From positions 1-42,352 of the forward strand of contig CAJQOA010000046.1 in assembly GCA_905479815.1 (NCBI GenBank): DNA of 42,352 nucleotides, written 5' to 3'. Source of the DNA: an uncultured Psychroserpens sp. (lineage in GTDB: Bacteria; Bacteroidota; Bacteroidia; Flavobacteriales; Flavobacteriaceae). Position 1 is the stretch's first letter. Every line of letters begins with the position of its first letter. Positions 35,695 through 42,352 of this stretch are shown piece by piece. The translations under genes and the position numbers were made by a program. Under the pieces are notes generated by a model. That model had not been told where the DNA came from, made no database searches, and saw only the letters and a program-made list of their open reading frames with translations.

Positions 35695-36789
35695 ATGGTA
35701 GTTCAAGACGTCATAAATCACCTAGAAGCTTTAGCACCTTTACATTATGCTGAAGATTTTGACAACGTTGGTTTACTAGTTGGCGATAAAAGCGTAGAAA
35801 TTTCTGGTATTTTAGTTACCCTAGACACTTTAGAATCTGTGATTGATGAAGCCATTGAGAAAAATTGCAACCTCATTGTAAGTTTTCACCCGATCATCTT
35901 TAAAGGATTGAAATCACTCACAGGAAAAGATTATGTAGAGAGAACGGTATTAAAAGCTATTAAAAGTAATATTGCAATTTATGCCATTCATACTGCTCTA
36001 GACAATGCGCTTAGAGGTGTTAACGATATTATTTGTAACACACTTGGGTTAGAAAATAAAAAGATTCTAATACCACAAAAAGGCACTATAAAAAAATTAA
36101 CAACGTATGTTCCCCTCGGAAATGCAAGCGCTCTAAGATCTCATCTTTTTAAAGCAGGTGCTGGTAATATTGGCAATTACGACAATTGTAGTTTTAATGC
36201 AGAGGGTATTGGCACCTATAGAGGCAATGAAAACTCTAATCCAACTCTTGGTAAGAAAGGCGAACTTCATGAAGAGAAAGAGGTACAAATATCTGTAACC
36301 TTCAATAAACATATAGAATCAAAATTACTAAAAACACTTTTTGAACATCATCCTTATGAAGAAGTTGCATTTGAAGTAGCTACACTAGATAATTATGATC
36401 AAAACATTGGGATGGGAATGGTTGGAGAACTTAAAAATTCTCAGGATACGTTAAAATTTCTAGAGTTTGTAAAAGATAGAATGAATGTCTCTTGTATTAA
36501 ACATTCAGAAATTTCAAAAGAAAAAATTAAAAAAGTAGCTGTTCTCGGAGGTTCTGGAAGTTTTGCTATTTCTGCTGCTAAACGAGCAGGAGCTGATGTT
36601 TTAATAACAGCCGACTTGAAATACCATGATTTCTTTTCCGCAGAAAAAGAGATAATCCTAGCAGATATTGGACATTATGAAAGCGAACAGTTCACAAAAA
36701 ACTTTTTAGTAGAGTATCTCTCGAAAAAAATCACTAATTTTGCAGTCGTTTTATCAACGACGAATACAAATCCTGTAAAGTATTTATAA
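35695..36789 (+). CDS. Nif3-like dinuclear metal centre protein (YbgI/YqfO family)
   Basis: This 364-residue protein belongs to the Nif3 family, hexameric proteins with a two-metal site and a debated role (GTP cyclohydrolase I type 2 has been suggested for some). Metal-ligand regions are FHPIIFKGLKSLTG, AIHTALDNALRGVND and, at the C-terminal end, DIGHYESEQFTKNF. The longer length compared with about 250 residues for YbgI comes from the inserted PII-like domain (about residues 125-235), as in YqfO. It is followed 2 bp later by the coiled-coil gene, a frequent pairing in Bacteroidota. Confidence 0.92.
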   Translation: MVVQDVINHLEALAPLHYAEDFDNVGLLVGDKSVEISGILVTLDTLESVIDEAIEKNCNLIVSFHPIIFKGLKSLTGKDYVERTVLKAIKSNIAIYAIHTALDNALRGVNDIICNTLGLENKKILIPQKGTIKKLTTYVPLGNASALRSHLFKAGAGNIGNYDNCSFNAEGIGTYRGNENSNPTLGKKGELHEEKEVQISVTFNKHIESKLLKTLFEHHPYEEVAFEVATLDNYDQNIGMGMVGELKNSQDTLKFLEFVKDRMNVSCIKHSEISKEKIKKVAVLGGSGSFAISAAKRAGADVLITADLKYHDFFSAEKEIILADIGHYESEQFTKNFLVEYLSKKITNFAVVLSTTNTNPVKYL

Positions 36790-36791
36790 TT

Positions 36792-37571
36792 ATGGCAAAA
36801 AAAGCTGAAGCATCTGTAGAAGATCGATTAAGAGCATTGTATGATTTACAATTAATTGACTCTAGAGTAGATGAAATTAGAAACGTTAGAGGGGAACTTC
36901 CTCTTGAAGTTCAAGATTTAGAAGATGAAGTTGAAGGTTTAAATACAAGACTTGAAAAGCTATCTACAAACCTTGATTTAATTGACGATCAAATTAAATC
37001 AAAAAAGAACTTAATGGAAGAAGCGAAAGCTTTGATTAAGAAATATAGCGAACAACAAAAGAATGTTAGAAATAACAGAGAATATAACTCTTTGACAAAA
37101 GAAGTTGAATTTCAAGAATTAGAAATTCAATTGGCTGAAAAGCATATTAAAGAATTTAAAGCTCAAATCGATCAAAAGAAAGTCGTTATTGACGAGACTA
37201 AAGGTCGCCTTAAGGATCGTAAAACACACTTAAAGCACAAGCGTAGTGAGTTAGATGCTATCTTAGCAGAAACTCAAAAAGAAGAAGAAGCATTAATGAA
37301 GAAATCTGAAGATTTCCAAAAGAAATTAGACGAACGTTTAGTTAAAGCATACTTCCGCATAAGAAACAATGTAAAAAATGGATTAGCTGTTGTGCCAATT
37401 GAAAGAGGTGCATCTGGAGGTTCTTTCTTTACTATTCCACCACAAATTCAAGTTGAAATTGCTTCTCGTAAAAAAGTGATTACAGATGAGCATAGTGGTA
37501 GAATCTTAGTTGATGCAGAACTAGCACTAGAAGAAAGAACTAAAATGGAAAAAATGTTTTCAAAACTATAA
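36792..37571 (+). CDS. Coiled-coil protein of the C4 zinc-ribbon family, cysteine-free
   Basis: This 259-residue protein forms a long helical hairpin (about residues 10-190, rich in Glu, Lys and Leu) followed by a small C-terminal domain. Family members usually end in a four-cysteine zinc ribbon (a CxxC near the PPQ motif and a second CxxC in CEHCGRIL). Here those places read RGASGGSFFTIPPQ and TDEHSGRILVD, and the whole protein contains no cysteine. The ribbon fold may persist without zinc. It is transcribed with the Nif3-like gene and ended by a strong terminator. The function of the family is unknown; nucleic-acid binding has been suggested. Confidence 0.9.
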   Translation: MAKKAEASVEDRLRALYDLQLIDSRVDEIRNVRGELPLEVQDLEDEVEGLNTRLEKLSTNLDLIDDQIKSKKNLMEEAKALIKKYSEQQKNVRNNREYNSLTKEVEFQELEIQLAEKHIKEFKAQIDQKKVVIDETKGRLKDRKTHLKHKRSELDAILAETQKEEEALMKKSEDFQKKLDERLVKAYFRIRNNVKNGLAVVPIERGASGGSFFTIPPQIQVEIASRKKVITDEHSGRILVDAELALEERTKMEKMFSKL

Positions 37572-37590
37572 TCCATTATCAAGTTATATT

Positions 37591-37627
37591 AAAAAGCCTT
37601 TATCAAATTGATAAAGGCTTTTTTGAT
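37591..37627 (+). terminator. Terminator after the Nif3/coiled-coil pair
   Basis: A 14-bp perfect stem (arms 37591-37604 and 37610-37623) with GCC/GGC at the base and a T-run follows the stop codon by 20 bp. Confidence 0.9.
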
Positions 37628-37700
37628 TTTAATAAAACTTTCACACACTTCACTATAAGGTTCCTTAACTTTATACGACTTATTGAAAAAAGAAAAATCT

Positions 37701-38360
37701 ATGAAAAACTTTTTATCAACGCTAACTATTGCCCTCTTATTTAGTTGTCAAAATAACGCGCAAACTAATGTTAAGCAACAAGCAGTAATCAATGCAGAAC
37801 CAATTGAAATCCCTCTTAAAAACGGAAAAGCCAAAGCTTATTTTGCAAGCGGGTGTTTTTGGTGCGTAGAAGCGGTTTTTGAAAGCGTAAAAGGTGTCGA
37901 TGAATCTATTAGCGGTTATGCTGGCGGACATACAAAAAACCCAACATATGAGTCTAACAGTTATGGTCGCATAAAAGATCACGCAGAAGCTGTTGAAATT
38001 ATATACGATCCAAAAGTAGTGAGCTTTGAAACACTAGTAGATGTTTATTTTGCATCTCAAAATCCAACACAAGTAAACGGACAAGGTCCAGATAGAGGTT
38101 TTCAATACCGCTCAATCATTTTTTATCAAAATGATGCTCAAAAGAAAATCATTGAAACAAAAAAAGCAGCTTTAAATAAAGAACTTAATGCTACAATAGC
38201 AGCAGAAGTATATCCATTTCAAAAATTTTGGGTTGGTGAAGATTACCATCAAAATTATGAGAGACTTCACCCAAACCAAAGTTATATTAGAAATGTATCT
38301 ATCCCAAGGTTAAATAGATTCAAAATAAAGATGCCAGAAGTTTTAAAAGCTAATCATTAA
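37701..38360 (+). CDS. msrA: Peptide methionine sulfoxide reductase MsrA, lipoprotein form
   Basis: MsrA reduces methionine-S-sulfoxide in proteins. The 219-residue product starts with a lipoprotein signal (FLSTLTIALLFSC, lipobox Cys16), so it acts in the periplasm or at the outer membrane, not the cytosol. The catalytic motif GCFWCVE, the GYAGGHTKNPTYE segment, GRIKDHAEAVEIIYDP and the conserved QNPTQVNGQGPDRGFQYRS are all present. The ATG at 37701 gives the proper signal; a TTG at 37683 adds only six residues. Its stop shares TTAA with the convergent methyltransferase gene. With the GAF-type Msr, the window encodes repair of both free and protein-bound methionine sulfoxide. Confidence 0.96.
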   Translation: MKNFLSTLTIALLFSCQNNAQTNVKQQAVINAEPIEIPLKNGKAKAYFASGCFWCVEAVFESVKGVDESISGYAGGHTKNPTYESNSYGRIKDHAEAVEIIYDPKVVSFETLVDVYFASQNPTQVNGQGPDRGFQYRSIIFYQNDAQKKIIETKKAALNKELNATIAAEVYPFQKFWVGEDYHQNYERLHPNQSYIRNVSIPRLNRFKIKMPEVLKANH

Positions 38361-39151
38361 AGTTTAGTTGCCTTAATTTCAAAAATCAAAGGATACAGTT
38401 TATCCTTCGTTACATAATTGCCAGACTTAGTTTCGACTAACTCTGGCAATACGTTATAAGGGCTTTCGTCATGCTCATTTAAATACTCTATTTGCAATCC
38501 TGCCTCAATAAGAGCATTTATCACCTCACTCAAACCGTGATTCCAACCGTATTCTTTAGTAATCATTTTTGAACCTTGATCGGCATAAGTCCCTTCGTAT
38601 TCTTCATAAATAACCTCATCTTGCATGTATCCATATCTCATATTTAGTTTATCATCTAAATAATCAAACATCCAAACTATGGGATGAAATTCAACCATAT
38701 AAAATGTGCCTCCTTTTTTTAATTTTTCAGCAATCATTTGCCCCCAAGGTTTTAAATCTGGCAACCAACCAATCACTCCATAACTCGTATATACAATATC
38801 AAAAGTCTCTTTTACATGTTTTGATGTATCCAAAACGTTACAACATACAAATGCTGCATCAAGTTTCAACTCGTCATTTAAAGATGTTGCTAATCTAATA
38901 CCTTCATCACTTAAATCTACTCCAACACATGCAGCTCCCATCCTACTCCAACTCATTGTGTCTTGACCAAAATGGCATTGCAAATGCAAAAGAGACTTCC
39001 CCTTTACATCACCAAGGGCATTAAGTTCATATGGCATTAAAGACGATTTTCCGTTTTTAAAAACTTCCAAATCATACATCTCGCTTTTAGAATGAACTTT
39101 CACCTTTTCATTCCATGTTTCTCTATTAGCTTCAAAATGATCTTTACTCAT
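38357..39151 (-). CDS. Class I SAM-dependent methyltransferase
   Basis: This 264-residue methyltransferase has a Rossmann fold. SAM-binding motif I is GKSLLHLQCHFGQDTMSW, with the following acidic loop CVGVDLSDEGI; motif IV-like DIVYTSYGVIGWLPD follows. The N-terminal NRETWNEKVKVHSKSEMYD is typical of a Bacteroidota group of uncharacterised small-molecule methyltransferases. The substrate cannot be read from sequence. It is convergent with msrA and divergent from the lipoprotein gene. Confidence 0.9.
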   Translation of the reverse strand: MSKDHFEANRETWNEKVKVHSKSEMYDLEVFKNGKSSLMPYELNALGDVKGKSLLHLQCHFGQDTMSWSRMGAACVGVDLSDEGIRLATSLNDELKLDAAFVCCNVLDTSKHVKETFDIVYTSYGVIGWLPDLKPWGQMIAEKLKKGGTFYMVEFHPIVWMFDYLDDKLNMRYGYMQDEVIYEEYEGTYADQGSKMITKEYGWNHGLSEVINALIEAGLQIEYLNEHDESPYNVLPELVETKSGNYVTKDKLYPLIFEIKATKL

Positions 39152-39207
39152 AACTTTCTATTTAAAACTCTAAAGTAATAATATCTTCGGAAATATGACA
39201 ACTTTCA

Positions 39208-39215
39208 TACCTTTG
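39208..39215 (+). promoter_or_regulatory. -7 element TACCTTTG before the 235-residue lipoprotein
   Basis: This is an exact TAnnTTTG match 12 bp before the ATG at 39228. It falls within the longer open frame from 39195, so the shorter protein is the likely product, with a very short leader. Confidence 0.5.
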
Positions 39216-39227
39216 CAAAAAAAACAA

Positions 39228-39935
39228 ATGAAACAACTACTAACCTTCATTTCCATTCTTACTGTATTAGCATCATGCAAATCTGACCCAAAAGACCAAA
39301 ATGTAACATCTCGTTCAATTTCAAATGAAAGAACAAAAAACATACAAGAAGATGAACAACTTACAGTTGCCCAAGAAATTGGCTTTGCTAACGGGTTAGA
39401 AAATTGGTCTAGTATAAATCAAGTTGACTTCACATTTAACGTAGATAAAGATGGTAGTCATTTTGAACGCTCATGGACTTGGAATCCAAAAACGGATGAT
39501 GTAAAGCTAACCTCTGGAAAAGATATTATTACCTACAATAGAAAATCTATGGATAGTGTCGCATTAAAAGCAGACAGAAGCTTCATTAACGATAAATTTT
39601 GGTTATTAGCGCCTTATCAAATCGTATGGGATGAAGGCACTACAATTTCTGAATCAATAAAAGAAACTGCTCCAATGAGCAAAACCGAACTCAACAAGAT
39701 CACAGTATTGTATTCTAATGAAGGTGGATATACTCCTGGTGATGCTTATGATTTTTACTTTGATGATAGACATGAAGTAAAAGAATGGGTTTTTAGAAAA
39801 GGAAACTCTAAAGAACCTTCAATGATTACTTCTTTTGAAAATTACGGCTATTTCAACGGAATCAAAATTGCACAAGACCACATTAAATCTGAAGGCAACT
39901 GGAAACTCTATTTCACAGCTATCACGATAAAATAA
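39228..39935 (+). CDS. Lipoprotein of unknown function
   Basis: This 235-residue protein begins MKQLLTFISILTVLASCKS, a clear lipoprotein signal with the lipobox LASC (acylated Cys17). The mature part has aromatic-rich beta phrases such as HFERSWTWNPKTDDVKL, GYTPGDAYDFYFDDRHEVKE and NWKLYFTAITIK. I do not recognise the family. The pattern suggests a beta-sandwich or LolA-like fold, but that is a guess from strand spacing. Placement in the periplasm or outer membrane follows from the lipobox. Confidence 0.82.
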   Translation: MKQLLTFISILTVLASCKSDPKDQNVTSRSISNERTKNIQEDEQLTVAQEIGFANGLENWSSINQVDFTFNVDKDGSHFERSWTWNPKTDDVKLTSGKDIITYNRKSMDSVALKADRSFINDKFWLLAPYQIVWDEGTTISESIKETAPMSKTELNKITVLYSNEGGYTPGDAYDFYFDDRHEVKEWVFRKGNSKEPSMITSFENYGYFNGIKIAQDHIKSEGNWKLYFTAITIK

Positions 39936-39957
39936 GTAATTCTTAAAAAAATATTAA

Positions 39958-40090
39958 AGTTGGCTGTTTCCTGTAATTAAAACATCCAACTATAGACTTA
40001 TGGACGTATATAAAGTATATTAATATTCCGCACTATGCGTCTATATACATTCAAAGCGCTTCATCTACTTAGTTGAAGCGCTTTATTTTT
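39958..40090 (+). ncRNA. Structured 3' region or possible small RNA with terminator
   Basis: In the 268-bp gap before kynU, three hairpins stand in order. Arms are AGTTGGCTG (39958-39966) with CATCCAACT (39983-39991), GACGTAT (40003-40009) with ATGCGTC (40035-40041), and the final terminator stem AAAGCGCTTCA / TGAAGCGCTTT. The array could be a long structured 3' UTR of the lipoprotein mRNA or a small RNA processed from it. No independent promoter is obvious. Confidence 0.3.
40053..40090 (+). terminator. Strong terminator upstream of kynU
   Basis: A perfect 11-bp stem with GCGC core (arms 40053-40063 and 40074-40084) and a 10-nt loop is followed by TATTTTTT. It lies about 118 bp after the lipoprotein stop, so a long 3' tail or separate RNA precedes it. 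Confidence 0.9.
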
Positions 40091-40203
40091 TCTGTTTATT
40101 CTAAAAAAATGCACCTTTCATCACTTTAATTCCTCGTTAATAATCCTTATTTTTATACACATATTCTAATTTTAGAATCACCAATCAACTAAAAAATAAG
40201 ACA

Positions 40204-41472
40204 TTGTCCAACTATAAATTAGGTCGTGAATTTGCAGAACAATTAGACCAAAATGATGCCCTTTCAGCATATAGAAAACAATTTCATATGCCAAAAGATG
40301 ACAAAGGAAACGAACTCATCTACATGACAGGAAACTCATTAGGTCTCCAACCAAAAATCACCAAAGACTATATAAATCAAGAACTAGAGGATTGGGCCAA
40401 TCTTGGTGTAGATGGACATACTCATGGCAAAAATCCTTGGCTACATTATCATGAGTTTCTATCTAAAACCATGGCAAAAATAGTTGGCGCAAAAGAATTA
40501 GAAGTAGTGGTTATGAATTCTTTGACAGCTAATCTACATTTCATGATGGTGAGTTTTTATACACCAACACCTAAACGCTATAAAATTCTTATTGAGGCAG
40601 ATGCATTCCCAAGTGATAAATATGCCGTAGAATCTCAATTACGTCATCATGGATACGATGATAAAGAAGGTTTAATCCTTTGGAAAGCTCGCGAAGGTGA
40701 AGAACTCGCTAATTATGAAGATTTAGAGAACATCTTAAAAGAGCATGGTGATGAAATCGCATTAGTCATGATTGGTGGAGTAAATTATTATACTGGTCAG
40801 TTTTTCGATTTAAAACGTATTGCTACTCTTGGTCATAAACATGGATGTGTTGTTGGTTTTGACTGTGCACATGGTGCAGGAAATGTCAAACTCAATCTTC
40901 ATGATTCTGGTGCAGACTTTGCTGTTTGGTGCAGTTACAAATACTTAAACTCTGGACCAGGAAGTTTATCTGGTGCTTTTGTACACGAGCGTCATGCTCA
41001 TAATAAAGATCTAAACCGTTTTACAGGTTGGTGGTCACACAATAAAAAAACACGTTTTAGAATGCGTGATGACTTTGATCAATTACCAGGCGCAGAAGGT
41101 TGGCAACTCAGTAATCCTCCTATTCTATCTATGGCAGCCATAAGAGCATCGCTAGATGTTATTGAAACAGCTGGATTTGACAAACTTTGTGAGAAATCAA
41201 AGCAATTAACAGGCTACTTTGAGTTTTTAATCCATGAATTAAATAACTCAGACATTAAAATTATAACTCCAAGCGACCCAAAACAACGTGGATGTCAACT
41301 CTCTATACAAGTTAAAAATGCAGATAAGGCTTTACATGATAAGCTCACTCAAGCAGGTATTATAACAGATTGGCGTGAACCCGATGTTATTAGATGTGCA
41401 CCTGTTCCTCTCTATAATTCATTTATGGATGTGTACGGGTTTGTAGAACGATTAAAAACGATTTTAAATTAA
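40204..41472 (+). CDS. kynU: Kynureninase
   Basis: This 422-residue PLP enzyme cleaves kynurenine or 3-hydroxykynurenine to (hydroxy)anthranilate and alanine. Family motifs include YMTGNSLGLQPK near the start, GHTHGKNPWLHYHEF, and the Schiff-base lysine in WCSYKYLNSGPGSLSG. GWWSHNKKTRF and SNPPILSMAAI follow. Translation starts at TTG 40204: residues right after it (YKLGREFAEQLDQ) are conserved in the family, while the first Met that follows lies inside the conserved core. The neighbouring kmo gene shows it is part of tryptophan-to-quinolinate (NAD) synthesis or tryptophan breakdown. Confidence 0.95.
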   Translation: MSNYKLGREFAEQLDQNDALSAYRKQFHMPKDDKGNELIYMTGNSLGLQPKITKDYINQELEDWANLGVDGHTHGKNPWLHYHEFLSKTMAKIVGAKELEVVVMNSLTANLHFMMVSFYTPTPKRYKILIEADAFPSDKYAVESQLRHHGYDDKEGLILWKAREGEELANYEDLENILKEHGDEIALVMIGGVNYYTGQFFDLKRIATLGHKHGCVVGFDCAHGAGNVKLNLHDSGADFAVWCSYKYLNSGPGSLSGAFVHERHAHNKDLNRFTGWWSHNKKTRFRMRDDFDQLPGAEGWQLSNPPILSMAAIRASLDVIETAGFDKLCEKSKQLTGYFEFLIHELNNSDIKIITPSDPKQRGCQLSIQVKNADKALHDKLTQAGIITDWREPDVIRCAPVPLYNSFMDVYGFVERLKTILN

Positions 41473-41502
41473 CTTGTATTCAAACAAAAAAAGATAAATT
41501 CT

Positions 41503-41510
41503 TGCCTTTG
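41503..41510 (+). promoter_or_regulatory. -7-like element TGCCTTTG before kmo
   Basis: The octamer differs from TAnnTTTG at one position (G for A). It lies 18 bp before the kmo ATG, in the 56-bp gap after kynU, so kmo could have its own promoter in addition to read-through. Confidence 0.35.
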
Positions 41511-41528
41511 TAAGAATGACAAAATAAG

Positions 41529-42352
41529 ATGAGCAAACAACAAAACATACTAATAATAGGCGCAGGACTTTGCGGCAGTCTTCTCGCATTACGATTAGGA
41601 CAACGTGGATATAACGTCACCGTTTATGAAATGCGTCCAGATTTGCGTAGAACAGATATTTCCGCAGGACGTTCTATTAACTTAGCGTTTTCAGATCGTG
41701 GCAACAAAGCCATCAAACTCGTTAATTTAGAAGACAAAGTTAAAGAACTCTGCATCCCAATGAATGGAAGAATGCTCCATGATAGAGAGAGCAATACGTT
41801 TCTTTCAAATTATAGTGGTCGTGATTATGAATTTATAAACTCAATTTCTAGAGGCGAACTCAATAGTTTATTGTTAACCGAAGCCGAAAAACATGATAAT
41901 GTCACTATTCACTTTAATAAACAATGCAAGTCGGTAGATTTCGAAAAAACCACAGCTCATTTTCAAGATTATAAAACTAAAGAAGAATTTATTGAAGATG
42001 CCGATTGTATTATTGCAACAGATGGTGCAGGTTCTGCATTGCGTAAAAGCTATTATCTAGAGCGTAAATTTCTATTTAGTTTCTCACAAAATTATCTAAC
42101 ACATGGTTATAAAGAATTATCAATTCTTCCCACGGAAACTGGAGACTACAAAACTTATAAAAATGCATTACACATTTGGCCAAGAGGCGACTTTATGGTT
42201 ATCGCACTTCCAAATTTAGATGGCAGTTTTACTGTAACTCTATTTTTAAGTTATGCCGAAGGTGACTATAATTTCAACAATCTAACAACTCCCGAAATTG
42301 TAACAGAGTTTTTCAAAAAAGAATTTCCAGACGCATTAGAACTCATGCCTAA
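41529..42352 (+). CDS. kmo: Kynurenine 3-monooxygenase, cut off at window end
   Basis: This FAD-dependent enzyme hydroxylates kynurenine to 3-hydroxykynurenine. The first 274 codons are visible of about 450 expected; the frame is open at the right edge. It begins MSKQQNILIIGAGLCGSLLA with the dinucleotide-binding GxGxxG motif, then RTDISAGRSINLAFSDRG, a KMO signature. The second FAD motif is IIATDGAGSALRK. HGYKELSILP and LHIWPRGDFMVIALPN are also characteristic. With kynU directly upstream, it supports a kynurenine-pathway operon. The C-terminal membrane-binding part cannot be assessed. Confidence 0.95.
   Translation, partial: MSKQQNILIIGAGLCGSLLALRLGQRGYNVTVYEMRPDLRRTDISAGRSINLAFSDRGNKAIKLVNLEDKVKELCIPMNGRMLHDRESNTFLSNYSGRDYEFINSISRGELNSLLLTEAEKHDNVTIHFNKQCKSVDFEKTTAHFQDYKTKEEFIEDADCIIATDGAGSALRKSYYLERKFLFSFSQNYLTHGYKELSILPTETGDYKTYKNALHIWPRGDFMVIALPNLDGSFTVTLFLSYAEGDYNFNNLTTPEIVTEFFKKEFPDALELMP

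Noticed and set aside
36792-37571. Loss of zinc-ribbon cysteines as evidence of a pseudogene
   Set aside because: The frame is intact, the surrounding family residues are kept, and the gene is tightly linked to the Nif3-like gene with a good terminator, so it is probably functional.
6287-41667. TTCCG(A/C)AG as a Chi or KOPS site
   Set aside because: Those signals are strongly strand-biased, whereas I count 11 copies on each strand here.
1-42352. Mobile elements, CRISPR arrays, tRNA or rRNA genes
   Set aside because: I looked for transposase or integrase-like proteins, spaced direct repeats and cloverleaf-type sequences on both strands and found none that I could support.

Overview
The window looks like chromosomal DNA from a marine-type member of the Flavobacteriaceae (Bacteroidota). 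It is AT-rich (roughly one third G+C by eye). It has the Bacteroidota -7 promoter element TAnnTTTG (a full TTTG-N19-TAGCTTTG lies before the DUF1573 gene) and almost no Shine-Dalgarno sequences. It also carries lineage-typical genes: exosortase XrtF and its partner, a HYC_CC_PP protein with a TonB-dependent receptor, and the order ABC permease / purH / mreBCD-mrdA-mrdB. I see no tRNA, rRNA, CRISPR array, insertion sequence or phage gene. Gene packing is dense, with no gene-free stretch over 300 bp.

Layout. 1-1318: a contig-edge groEL fragment whose first 113 bases are an inverted copy of an internal part of the same gene, most likely a chimera. 1452-3066: a small membrane protein and a lipoprotein of unknown function. 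3176-7007 (minus): a four-gene metal-handling operon (HYC_CC_PP protein, HMA-MauE-like membrane protein, TonB-dependent receptor, periplasmic HMA protein). 7065-8037 (minus): xrtF and its associated gene. 8128-10258: a GAF-type free methionine sulfoxide reductase, a small membrane protein and a MacB-like permease. 10447-11979: purH. 12219-17831: the cell-shape operon mreB-mreC-mreD-mrdA-mrdB. 17888-20521: valS. 20706-22524: a DUF1573 protein and a two-domain aspartyl protease with a PDZ domain. 22634-24837: an aminotransferase overlapping murB. 25076-26417: an ECF sigma factor and its membrane anti-sigma factor. 26492-27178: aquaporin Z. 27339-30432: a tightly coupled run (small Cys-rich membrane protein, family 2 glycosyltransferase, second ECF sigma factor, Nramp-like transporter). 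30472-34629: lipA, gap and a TPR hybrid histidine kinase. 34626-37571: lpxK, a Nif3-like protein and a coiled-coil protein that has lost its zinc ribbon. 37701-39935: msrA, a methyltransferase and a lipoprotein. 40204-42352: kynureninase and the 5' part of kynurenine 3-monooxygenase.

Most genes are housekeeping: envelope growth (mre/mrd, murB, lpxK), protein quality and oxidative repair (groEL, msrA, GAF-type Msr), purine synthesis and central metabolism. The more open parts are the paired-cysteine metal operon, the XrtF pair with no visible substrate, an Nramp-family protein lacking the canonical metal-binding motifs, and the Cys-rich small protein linked to a glycosyltransferase and sigma factor. 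A short DNA motif, TTCCG(A/C)AG, also recurs on both strands far more often than base composition suggests. Non-ATG starts (TTG or GTG) are the best choice for murB, both sigma factors and kynU.
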